Positions 8,469-16,459 of a stretch of DNA of 48,697 nucleotides are shown here, in pieces (position 1 is the stretch's first letter; every line of letters begins with the position of its first letter). This stretch comes from an uncultured Paracoccaceae bacterium (lineage in GTDB: Bacteria > Pseudomonadota > Alphaproteobacteria > Rhodobacterales > Rhodobacteraceae), in assembly GCA_947494445.1 (NCBI GenBank), contig CANLVD010000021.1, positions 1-48,697 of the forward strand, written 5' to 3'. A program made the translations under genes and the position numbers. The notes beneath the pieces are model-generated. The model saw only the letters and a program-made list of their open reading frames with translations. It searched no databases and had not been told where the DNA came from.

Positions 8469-11400
8469 GACCAATTCGCCTATCGCTTCAGGCATTCGGG
8501 CCGTTCGCGACAACCGAGGTGGTAGATTTCCGCTCTGCGTTGGAAACAGGGTTGTTCGGAATTTACGGTCAGACGGGGGCGGGAAAGTCGACACTGTTTT
8601 CGGCGATGTCCTTCGCACTTTTTGGCGCACCAACCAAGACCGATCAGGAGCCACGGTCGCTGCGTTCGGATCACTCTGCGCCTGATTTACCTACTGAAAT
8701 CGAATTTGTTTTTGAGCTCGGCACTAAAACCTACCTGATCCGTCGTCGTCCGGCGCAAGAGCGTCCGAAGGCGCGCGGCGAAGGGACAACAGATGACGCA
8801 GCGGAAGCCTCCCTATTCGACGTAACCGGGATCCCGGTGGATACGCTTGGCCCGAGCCAATCCGGTCGCGTAATTGAAGAAAAGAAGGTCTCGGTAGTTG
8901 GGAGAGAGGTCGAGGCTCTGCTTGGCTACGGAGCGGATCAGTTTCGCCAGATCGTGCTATTGCCGCAAGGCAAGTTCGAGACCTTTCTTGCTGCAAAAAC
9001 TGATGCACGGGTCGAGATATTGCGAGATCTCTTCGACGTGAAGATCTATCGCGACCTGGCCGCCCGGCTGAAGGAAGAAGCCTCAGAGGCAGAGCGAGCG
9101 TTGCGCGACCAACGTGCACTCTATTTGGCTCGACTTGAGGAACGCGGCTTCGAGAGCGCCGAGGCACTGGAACTAGGAATTTCTGCGGCGGAAGCCAAGG
9201 TCGCGGAGAAGCAGAGAATTCAGCTGGTTGCAGAGGCGGCGAACGAAGCCGCACGCAAGGCTTTGACCGAAGGCGAACAGATCGAAAAGGCTTTTGCTGC
9301 CGTAGACACGGCGCGGCAGGCGCTTGACAGCCTCAAGGCGAAATCGCGTGAGGTCGATGCTCTGGCCAAGCGGGTCGAGGCAGTCAGCAATGCCTTGCAA
9401 GCCCGTGATCTTGAGACGGCTTGGCACCATGCGAAGCACGACGGAAGACTTGCGGTGGATGCCGTTTCCAACGCGGAAGCAGAGCTCAATACCGCAAATG
9501 GGGCGAAGAAGGAAGCGGCGCAAAAACTGGTCGAGGTGCAGTCTGACGAGGAGCGACGGAAGCAGGTTCAGGCCGACCTGACAAAGTTGGAGGCGATCGA
9601 GAGCCAGGTCGGGCAGGCAGCGGTGCTACAGAATGCGTTTGATGAGGCTGCGACGGACGAAGCCTCAGCGAAGAAGGCGTTGACCAAGGCCGTAGAGGCC
9701 CGTGAAAGGCTCCAGTCTCAGCGTGATGCGGCCGATCTGGCGCTTGAACAGGCGCGAAAGACCGAAGCGGTGCGAGGCAAGCTGTCCGGAGAGCTGGCCG
9801 AGGTCAACCGGGAAAGGGTCAAGGCAGCGGCGCATGCAAAGGCGCAGGGAGCCGTGGCGAACGCCGAACGAAAGGTCGAAGCGGCATCGAGCGAGCTGGT
9901 AACTAAAACCGATGCGGAACAGGCCGCCGAGGCGACCCTGACTGATGCCGAGGCACGGCTTTCGCGAACGCAGGCAATCATTCTGGCCGAAAAGTTGACC
10001 GAAGGAGCGACCTGTCCTGTCTGTGGTTCCCACGATCATCCTGCGCCGGCCCATGGCGCGACCGAGCAATCTGGTTTGACCGAAGCGTTTCGCAATGCGC
10101 AGGCTGAGGCGAGAACTGCAGCCGAGGCCCGGGTTCGAGCGGAAACCGAACTCGGCAACTGCCGAACGTGGCTGGACGAAAAGAAGCGGGCTCTGGACGA
10201 ACAGGAACGGCCCGAGCGTACGATGGCGGAACTCGAAGCTGAAATCACTCGGCTGGAAGGTGCCATCGCCATGCTTGGCGAAGCCGTCGATCTTGACGCG
10301 ATGTCAGAGCATTTGGCCGATCTCAAACGGAAAATGACCGAGGCCGAAGCTGCCGAGGCTACGGCGCGCGCTGCTTCAGGGCAGGCCGAGACCGCTATCG
10401 CCGGGGCGCGCGCCACGCGTGATACGGTGGTCGAGGCCCTACCGGAAGGTCTGCGCACGCCCGAGGCGGTTATCGTACGGCGGGAGGCTCTTCAACGCGA
10501 GCAAAGGCAACTCTCCGACGCGCTGGAAGGGGCGACGCAAAAGGAACGAGCGGCCAGCGAAACGCTCACTCGTACGCAGGAGCAGCTTGAAGCAGCGAAG
10601 CGGGCGAGCAACGCGCAGGCGCAGCGTGTGGAAAAGGCGCAAGGTGATTTTGCCGCTCGGCTGGCTGAGGTCGGGCTGGACAATGCAGGATACGAGGCTT
10701 GCAAAGCGCATTTCTCGACCCTCGACGCCGACCTTAAAACGGTTACCGATCATCGTGAGGGCCTGATCGCGGCGCGCACGACATGGCAGAACGCTACGGC
10801 CGCTTGTGAGGATCGCGAGCGCCCGGACCTCTCCCCGCTTCAGCTGGCACTCAATAATGCTACCCAGGAATTGAACGCTGCCAACGATGGGCTCTCCTCG
10901 TCCAGAACAGATGTATCGTCCCTGACCAACTTCAAGAAATCGTTGGCCGACGCCTTGGCCGAAACCGAGCGGCTTGAATCCGAAACCGGTCCGCTTCGGG
11001 GGCTGGCCGATCTGGCCAATGGCAAGAACGATTTCAAGATGACGCTCGAGACCTTCGCGATTGGCGCTATGTTCGACCAGGTGCTCGAGGCGGCGAACAT
11101 GAGGCTCGACCCTATGACGCGCGGGCGCTATCGGCTGACGCGCGGGCTCGAGCCGTCGGGCGGGCGAGGCAAGCGTGGGCTCGAAATCGAGGTCTTCGAC
11201 ATAAACACCGGTAAGGCGCGCCCTACGGCGACCCTTTCCGGAGGCGAGACATTCATCGCGGCACTTGCCCTGGCGCTCGGGCTCGCCGATGTGGTCGAAA
11301 GCCTGTCAGGTAAAATCCGGATGAATACAATCTTTATCGACGAAGGCTTCGGCAGCCTCGATACCGAGAACGGGGCGGGCACGCTGGACCAGGTGATTCA

Positions 11401-11545
11401 AGTTCTTGCGGCGCTGACAGAAGGCAGCAGGGCGGTGGGTCTGATTTCCCATGTCGGGCTGGTGCAGGAAGCCATTCCGCAAGGTTTCTACGTGCGTTCG
11501 ACGCCGAGCGGAAGCCGGGTCGAGGAAAGAAAGGGGTTAGGATGA
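8465..11545 (+). CDS. sbcC: Exonuclease SbcCD subunit C (Rad50-like ATPase)
   Basis: 1026 residues from the ATG at 8465, coupled to sbcD. An upstream in-frame ATG at 8273 lies inside sbcD and is rejected. Walker A GQTGAGKST is at residues 35-43. A long Ala/Glu/Arg-rich coiled coil follows and is interrupted by a zinc hook CPVC (C517, C520) followed by GSHDHPAP. The C-terminal ATPase lobe carries the signature LSGGET (S925-G926-G927-E928) and Walker B IFIDEGFGSLD (D959, E960). Two SbcC chains dimerise through the hook and feed DNA ends to SbcD. Length is typical of SbcC. Its stop overlaps the start of a small zinc-ribbon gene, giving a three-gene coupled operon. Confidence 0.93.
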   Translation: MRPIRLSLQAFGPFATTEVVDFRSALETGLFGIYGQTGAGKSTLFSAMSFALFGAPTKTDQEPRSLRSDHSAPDLPTEIEFVFELGTKTYLIRRRPAQERPKARGEGTTDDAAEASLFDVTGIPVDTLGPSQSGRVIEEKKVSVVGREVEALLGYGADQFRQIVLLPQGKFETFLAAKTDARVEILRDLFDVKIYRDLAARLKEEASEAERALRDQRALYLARLEERGFESAEALELGISAAEAKVAEKQRIQLVAEAANEAARKALTEGEQIEKAFAAVDTARQALDSLKAKSREVDALAKRVEAVSNALQARDLETAWHHAKHDGRLAVDAVSNAEAELNTANGAKKEAAQKLVEVQSDEERRKQVQADLTKLEAIESQVGQAAVLQNAFDEAATDEASAKKALTKAVEARERLQSQRDAADLALEQARKTEAVRGKLSGELAEVNRERVKAAAHAKAQGAVANAERKVEAASSELVTKTDAEQAAEATLTDAEARLSRTQAIILAEKLTEGATCPVCGSHDHPAPAHGATEQSGLTEAFRNAQAEARTAAEARVRAETELGNCRTWLDEKKRALDEQERPERTMAELEAEITRLEGAIAMLGEAVDLDAMSEHLADLKRKMTEAEAAEATARAASGQAETAIAGARATRDTVVEALPEGLRTPEAVIVRREALQREQRQLSDALEGATQKERAASETLTRTQEQLEAAKRASNAQAQRVEKAQGDFAARLAEVGLDNAGYEACKAHFSTLDADLKTVTDHREGLIAARTTWQNATAACEDRERPDLSPLQLALNNATQELNAANDGLSSSRTDVSSLTNFKKSLADALAETERLESETGPLRGLADLANGKNDFKMTLETFAIGAMFDQVLEAANMRLDPMTRGRYRLTRGLEPSGGRGKRGLEIEVFDINTGKARPTATLSGGETFIAALALALGLADVVESLSGKIRMNTIFIDEGFGSLDTENGAGTLDQVIQVLAALTEGSRAVGLISHVGLVQEAIPQGFYVRSTPSGSRVEERKGLG

Positions 11546-11844
11546 CGGAGCGGTGGTATTACCGAAAGGCCCACAACCGCCGGCTGGTGACGGGACGAAC
11601 AATCTCTGTCCGTGGTGGTTGGGTGCGCCGAGGCAACCAAAGAAGTAGCAAGGGCGCATCTTTCAAGCGGGCTTGTCCAATCTGCGGGGCCCCGATCATA
11701 AGCATCGGAATGCCAAGAGGTGGGTGGGTCCACTTCGAGGGACGTAATGGCCTCACGCGGGTTAAACATCCATGTCTACATCTTGGCGAAGGTTTGAGCG
11801 GGCGGCGTGATGAGAACACGCCAGATCTTTTCAGTTTGCCCTAA
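11542..11844 (+). CDS. Small zinc-ribbon-like protein coupled to sbcC
   Basis: 100 residues. The ATG overlaps the sbcC stop (ATGA), which strongly supports that it is a real gene. The basic N-terminus (RWYYRKAHNRRL, VRRGNQRSSKG) precedes a CPICG knuckle (C45, C48), a glycine-rich strand pair (PRGGWVHFEG) and HPCLHLG (H76, C78, H80), which likely complete a zinc site. Similar CPxCG...KHPC ribbons occur as small proteins of unknown function. Coupling to sbcC suggests a partner or specificity factor for the SbcCD complex, but no function is established. Confidence 0.75.
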   Translation: MTERWYYRKAHNRRLVTGRTISVRGGWVRRGNQRSSKGASFKRACPICGAPIISIGMPRGGWVHFEGRNGLTRVKHPCLHLGEGLSGRRDENTPDLFSLP

Positions 11845-12360
11845 ACAGGTCGTGAGCCTTTCAGAAACCCGAGCTGTTTTCCGAAGAAACCTGCCTTCGT
11901 GACTCAGCTGCGCATACCATGCAAATCAGCCTTGCCTCTGCGTTTCAAAATTCGGCCGCTTCTTACCAAGCTCTGCGCGACTCCTTTGGTGAAGGACTGC
12001 TATTGCTAAATGGACTGAGGTCGTTTGCACATGCAGCTAATGACCGCTTTCCGCCCGAGTTTAGGAAGAACTAGGGGACTTTGTCCCCACGCGCCTGCAA
12101 CACAATTAGACCGGGCCGTGTCCTCGGCTGCGCCTGTGGGCCGCACCAACCCAGTCGAATTGTATTGCACTTGCTACCCCCAACCCTCGCCGGGAGTAGG
12201 TTTTAGAGACGAGCGCCCTGAAGGGCTTCGCTCAAAACCACTTTGAAAGGGAACCCATGACTAACCTCACCACAGAACGGCAAAGGCAATACCATATGTC
12301 GAAAAAGGAAAGGGTCTGTCGCAAAAGGCAAACCTATGTGTCGTCTCACAAAAGGGGGAG
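11845..12360. other. Gene-free, hairpin-rich stretch before tRNA-Arg
   Basis: I found no supported coding sequence in these 516 bases; short open frames on both strands lack ribosome-binding sites and family features. The right half contains a run of inverted repeats described separately. This is where the downstream border of the island would be expected, and it may hold remnants of integration or recombination sites. No integrase fragment could be recognised. Confidence 0.5.
12074..12239. repeat. Cluster of three intergenic hairpins
   Basis: Three inverted repeats lie close together. GGGGAC-TTT-GTCCCC (12074-12088) is perfect. CTACCCCC and GGGAGTAG (12174-12199) pair with one wobble. The largest (12199-12239) has outer arms GGTTTT and AAAACC enclosing GAGCG/CGCTC and an inner CCCT-GA-AGGG. 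None is followed by a long T run on the plus strand, so they are not textbook terminators. They could be a REP-like repeat, part of a structured RNA or a recombination remnant. Confidence 0.45.
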
Positions 12361-12437
12361 TGGCGGACCGAGGAGGATTCGAACCCCCGACCCCCTGATT
12401 CGTAGTCAGGTACTCTATCCAGCTGAGCTATCGGTCC
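12361..12437 (-). tRNA. tRNA-Arg (anticodon ACG)
   Basis: On the minus strand the acceptor arms GGACCGA (5', ending at base 12437) and TCGGTCC (12371-12365) pair perfectly, followed by discriminator G and encoded CCA. The anticodon loop reads CTACGAA, giving ACG. The D-arm contains AGCTCAGCTGGATAGAG and the T-loop GGTTCGAATCC. Total length is 77 nt including CCA. Its 3' end faces the defence island. Confidence 0.97.
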
Positions 12438-12632
12438 ACTGGCGCGTTAGGTATCGTCGTCTGCGGGGCTTGGCAAGGGCCAATTGCGTTGTTGGTGCCC
12501 GAACCTGCGAAGGCGCTTAAGACCAATTGCGCAATCTCACGCGCAGCAATCAGTTTTGGGTTTTTACACATCGGGGTTACCTTGTGTCACGCGCCGTCAG
12601 AGCGCTCATTAAACCAAAAAGGGAGTTCAATT

Positions 12633-14426
12633 ATGGATATGGCTTCTCCGGTAGGGCGGGTTCAGACCTGGCTCAACCAATTCAGCGAAGCCCTTGAGGC
12701 GCGCGATGTTGCGGCCCTCAAGGCGTTGTTCGCCGAGGATTGTTATTGGCGTGATTTCGTGAGTTTCACCTGGAACCTCAAGACCCTTGAAGGCCGTGAG
12801 GCCATCGGGGACATGGCGGCCGAGATGCTCGACAAGGTCAACCCGTACAACTGGGCCATCGAAGGGGACGCGACCGAGGCCGACGGCATCACCGAGGCCT
12901 GGCTCACCTTCGAGACCGATACCTGTCGGGGGAAGGGCCATGTGCGGCTGAACGCAGACGGGTGCTGGACATTGCTGACCACGGCGCAGGAGCTGAAAGG
13001 CTTTGAAGAGAAAAAGGGCCGGGAGCGTGCGCCCGGTGTCGTGCACGGTGCGGATAAATCGCGCGAGACATGGGCCGAGCAACGCGCCCGCGAGGCCACC
13101 GAGTTGGGCTATACCAAACAACCCTACGTGGTGATCATCGGCGGCGGGCAGGGTGGCATCGGGCTGGGCGCCCGTTTGCGCCGTCTGGGCGTGCCCACGA
13201 TCATAATCGAGAAAAACGAGCGTCCCGGCGACAGCTGGCGCAACCGTTACAAATCGCTCTGCCTGCATGACCCCGTCTGGTACGACCACCTGCCGTATCT
13301 GCCGTTTCCCGATGACTGGCCGGTGTTTGCTCCAAAAGACAAGCTTGGGGACTGGCTGGAAAGCTACACCAAGATCATGGAACTGAATTACTGGACCAGA
13401 TCCACCTGCCAGTCAGCCACCTATGACGAGGCATCGGGCGAGTGGACCGTCACGGTTGATCGTGACGGTGAGGCAGTGACCCTCAAGCCCAAGCAGCTTG
13501 TGCTGGCAACCGGTATGTCGGCGGTGCCCAACATGCCTGATCTGCCCGGTATGGACAGCTTCAAGGGCGATCTGCACCATTCCTCAAAACATCCGGGCCC
13601 CGATGCCTACAAAGGCAAAAAGGCGCTGGTTGTGGGGTCCAACAACTCCTCCCACGACATTTGTGCAGCTCTTTGGGAAGCGGGGGCGGATGTGACCATG
13701 ATCCAGCGCTCATCCACCCACATCTCGAAGTCCGACACGCTGATGGATCTGGCGCTCGGGGCGCTTTACTCCGAGGATGCACTGGCCAACGGGATCACGA
13801 CGGACATCGCCGATCTGATCTTCGCGTCGATCCCCTACAAGGTGCTGCCCGCCATTCAGGCCCCGCAATGCGAAGAGATGAAGAAGCGCGATGCGGATTT
13901 CTACAAACGGCTTGAGGCCGCTGGCTTCAAGCTCGACTTCGGCGCTGATGAAACCGGTCTGTTCCTGAAATACCTGCGGCGCGGATCGGGCTATTACATC
14001 GATGTAGGCGCGTCCGAACTTGTGGCCGATGGCGAGATCAAGCTTGCCCATGGACAGGTGGTCGAAGTGACACCAGATGGCCTGAAACTGGATGATGGCA
14101 CCGAGCTGTCTGCGGATCTGATCGTCTTTGCGACCGGCTATGGCTCGATGAACGGCTGGGCCGCGCAACTGATCAGTCAGGAGGTCGCGGACAAGGTCGG
14201 CAAGTGCTGGGGTCTTGGATCAGACACGCCCAAGGACCCCGGTCCATGGGAGGGCGAGTTGCGCAACATGTGGAAACCCACCCAGCAGGAAGGCCTGTGG
14301 TTCCACGGTGGCAACCTGCACCAGTCGCGACACTATTCACAGTTCCTGTCGCTGCAACTCAAGGCCCGGATGGAGGGGCTGGACACGCCCGTCTATGAAC
14401 TGGCCCCGGTCCATCACACATCCTGA
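12633..14426 (+). CDS. FAD/NAD(P)-dependent monooxygenase with NTF2-like N-terminal domain
   Basis: 597 residues from the ATG at 12633, with GGGAG eight bases upstream; a longer open frame from 12489 overlaps the tRNA side and is not used. Residues 1-130 form a SnoaL/NTF2-like domain (LEARDVAALKALFAEDCYWRD). The rest is a flavin-containing monooxygenase-type fold. It has FAD Rossmann GGGQGGIGLGARL, an FMO-fingerprint-like segment ending in DLHHSSKHPG, a second Rossmann VVGSNNSSHDICAAL for NADPH, and a closing FATGYGSMNG. Such enzymes hydroxylate or do Baeyer-Villiger oxidation on small organics; the substrate is unknown. It is monocistronic and converges on the AbrB gene across 21 bases. Confidence 0.85.
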   Translation: MDMASPVGRVQTWLNQFSEALEARDVAALKALFAEDCYWRDFVSFTWNLKTLEGREAIGDMAAEMLDKVNPYNWAIEGDATEADGITEAWLTFETDTCRGKGHVRLNADGCWTLLTTAQELKGFEEKKGRERAPGVVHGADKSRETWAEQRAREATELGYTKQPYVVIIGGGQGGIGLGARLRRLGVPTIIIEKNERPGDSWRNRYKSLCLHDPVWYDHLPYLPFPDDWPVFAPKDKLGDWLESYTKIMELNYWTRSTCQSATYDEASGEWTVTVDRDGEAVTLKPKQLVLATGMSAVPNMPDLPGMDSFKGDLHHSSKHPGPDAYKGKKALVVGSNNSSHDICAALWEAGADVTMIQRSSTHISKSDTLMDLALGALYSEDALANGITTDIADLIFASIPYKVLPAIQAPQCEEMKKRDADFYKRLEAAGFKLDFGADETGLFLKYLRRGSGYYIDVGASELVADGEIKLAHGQVVEVTPDGLKLDDGTELSADLIVFATGYGSMNGWAAQLISQEVADKVGKCWGLGSDTPKDPGPWEGELRNMWKPTQQEGLWFHGGNLHQSRHYSQFLSLQLKARMEGLDTPVYELAPVHHTS

Positions 14427-14447
14427 ACATCCTTCGTGGCAGCGGGG

Positions 14448-15518
14448 TCATCCCTGCTGTCGCAACCATCGCGCAAGACCTTTGAGCACCACTGGCGCGA
14501 GTGCCAGCAGAATGGTGATCCGCGCCACATGATGCAGCGAGATATAAGCCACATCTTCACCCATCGACAGCGCGACCAGTGACATCTCTGTCAGGCCACC
14601 GGGCGCAAAGGCCAGGATCACCTGCTCGATGCTCTGGTCAAACAGATCGTGAAACGCCACGGCAAAGCCAAGGGCCACCCCCAGCGTCAGAACCGTGGCG
14701 CCCAGGCTCAGGGCAAGGGCGCGCAGAACCAGCGCCGTGGGACAGCCCAGAAACCGGCAGCCCATGATCGTGCCCAGCAGAACCTGAGCCAGAATGACCA
14801 GAAGGGCAGGCGGGGCACTTGTGGTCATGCCGGTGACATGGACCGCAGCACTCAGCAGCATTGGGCCCAGCAAACCGGCGGCGGGCAGGCGCAGCCAGCG
14901 CCCCAGATAGACACCGGCAACTCCGCATGCGGTCAGGATCGCCACGTCAAGTGCGCCGAGCGCACCCTTGTCACCGGACAGGCTTGAGACACCGGAGACT
15001 TCAAGCCCCAACCCCAGACGGAACCACAGCGCAATTGCCCCGATGGTGATGGTGATCCGGGCTGCATGGGACAGCACGATCTGCCGGTCATCGCCGCCCA
15101 TGGATTTGCCCATCAGCATCATCTCAGTCAGACCGCCGGGCATGGCCGAGAAAAACGCCGTGACCGGCTGCATCCGCCCGACAAAGATATAGAAGGGCAC
15201 CACAAGGCCAGCGGCTATCACCAGATAGATCGCCAGAAATCCAAGCGAGATCGCCCATTGCCCGATGTTTCCCAGCACGTCGGGCGAGAAACTCGCGCCC
15301 AGCAACACGCCGATCACCGCGATCACCAGAGTGCGCACCCGCTCGGGCGAGACAAGCGGCAGACCCGCAAGCGCACCGATCAGGGTCAGCACCAGCGCGC
15401 CCAGCATCCAGGGCAGGGGCATCGACAGGACATGAAAGACAGCACCCCCAAGCGCCCCCAGCCCGGTGGTTGCAATCATGGCTGGCAGTCGTGTGGTCAC
15501 GCCCCGGTCGCCATCCAT
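14448..15518 (-). CDS. AbrB-family integral membrane protein
   Basis: 356 residues, almost entirely hydrophobic segments, about ten or eleven membrane spans. It contains an internal duplication: AMPGGLTEMMLMGKSMGG with a following HAARITI in the first half is repeated as AFAPGGLTEMSLVALSMGE and HHVARITI in the second. This matches the AbrB duplication family, sometimes misnamed ammonia monooxygenase and once described as a regulator of aidB. Its transport role is unproven. The gene overlaps the end of the ribokinase gene by 22 bases and is the last member of the long catabolic operon, so it may move an intermediate or product of the pathway. The start is uncertain; an internal ATG at 15479 is possible. 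Confidence 0.82.
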   Translation of the reverse strand: MDGDRGVTTRLPAMIATTGLGALGGAVFHVLSMPLPWMLGALVLTLIGALAGLPLVSPERVRTLVIAVIGVLLGASFSPDVLGNIGQWAISLGFLAIYLVIAAGLVVPFYIFVGRMQPVTAFFSAMPGGLTEMMLMGKSMGGDDRQIVLSHAARITITIGAIALWFRLGLGLEVSGVSSLSGDKGALGALDVAILTACGVAGVYLGRWLRLPAAGLLGPMLLSAAVHVTGMTTSAPPALLVILAQVLLGTIMGCRFLGCPTALVLRALALSLGATVLTLGVALGFAVAFHDLFDQSIEQVILAFAPGGLTEMSLVALSMGEDVAYISLHHVARITILLALAPVVLKGLARWLRQQG

Positions 15519-16405
15519 GTGTCAATCTCGTCCCGACTTGGCATCGATGGCGCAGCGCCCGCGCGCGTCACAGATATGCCAGCAACCACACAGCCAAAAC
15601 GCACTGCATCCAGCACTGACCGGCCGTCTGAAAGGGCAGCTGCAAACCCACCGTTGAAGGCATCGCCCGCGCCTGTCGTTTCCACCACCGGCCCGGCCGA
15701 GATCGCCGGCACCAGCCCATGGCCGTGCAGATAAGCCCCTTGCGCACCCATGGTGATGATCGGCTGGCCCACACCCATCTCGCACAGACGCGCGGCAGCG
15801 CGCGCGGCATCTGCCTCAGTCAAGACCGCAAGCCCGGTCAGAGCTTCGGTCTCGGTCTCGTTGGGCGTGATGAAATCGCAAAGCGCCAGCATCTCGCGCG
15901 GTAACTCAGCCGCCGGTGCGGGGTTCAGCAAGGTCGCCGCCCCCGCCGCACGGGCGCTGTGCAATCCCGCCAAGGCTGCGTCCAGCGGTTGCTCCAACTG
16001 TGTGATGAACACATCCGCACCCGCCATCACGCTTTCATCAATATCCTCGGGCGACAATTCAGCCGCCGCGCCGGGCGAGATGATGATCGCATTGTCGCCT
16101 GTTGCATCATTGACGAAGATGAACGCCGCCCCGGTATAGCTGTCAGCCATGCGCCGCGCATGAGAGGTCACGCCTGCGTCTGCCCAGATCCTGTCAGCCA
16201 TATCGGCAAAGGCATCCTCGCCCAGCCGCGTCAGAAAATGCGTCTCGGCCCCGGCGCGCGCCGCCGCCACCGCCTGATTGGAGCCCTTGCCCCCCGGCCC
16301 AAGCGCAAAGGACCGGCCCAGGATCGTCTCGCCCATCACCGGCATCCGGTCCGCGCGATAGGCCGTGTCGGCCACAAAAACTCCCAGGATCACGACCTTG
16401 CCCAT
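15497..16405 (-). CDS. rbsK: Ribokinase (PfkB family)
   Basis: 302 residues. It has the ribokinase signature GPGGKGSNQAVAAARAG near residue 40 and the ATP/anion-hole motif TTGAGDAFNGGF near residue 250 with the catalytic Asp. PfkB kinases of this subgroup phosphorylate ribose or related pentoses at C5. A strong Shine-Dalgarno (AAGGGG) precedes the ATG. It is the third of three PfkB kinases in a row in this operon. The other two diverge clearly in sequence, so this is not a recent duplication. The substrate could differ from ribose. Confidence 0.85.
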   Translation of the reverse strand: MGKVVILGVFVADTAYRADRMPVMGETILGRSFALGPGGKGSNQAVAAARAGAETHFLTRLGEDAFADMADRIWADAGVTSHARRMADSYTGAAFIFVNDATGDNAIIISPGAAAELSPEDIDESVMAGADVFITQLEQPLDAALAGLHSARAAGAATLLNPAPAAELPREMLALCDFITPNETETEALTGLAVLTEADAARAAARLCEMGVGQPIITMGAQGAYLHGHGLVPAISAGPVVETTGAGDAFNGGFAAALSDGRSVLDAVRFGCVVAGISVTRAGAAPSMPSRDEIDTWMATGA

Positions 16406-16459
16406 GGCATTCCCCTTCGTGCTGCATAGATCCAGTGATGAGCGCAGGCGCGCGCGGCG

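Larger units (their letters stand above)
78..12360. mobile_element. Defence-type genomic island bordering tRNA-Arg
   Basis: The segment between the left IS end and the 3' end of tRNA-Arg(ACG) carries only accessory genes: an unknown protein, a Gabija-type pair and the WYL/WGR/SbcCD module. The tRNA is on the minus strand, so its 3' end faces the island, the usual geometry of integration into a tRNA 3' end. The left part (289-7260) is visibly more A+T-rich than the catabolic genes beyond the tRNA. No integrase and no second copy of the tRNA 3' end were seen. The true left border is therefore unknown and may lie beyond the IS. Confidence 0.55.

Noticed and set aside
11845-12360. Integrase remnant in the island border
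   Set aside because: No frame on either strand shows tyrosine- or serine-recombinase motifs.
12257-12520. Plus-strand open frame across the tRNA-Arg
   Set aside because: It translates through a complete tRNA gene on the other strand and has no protein family features.
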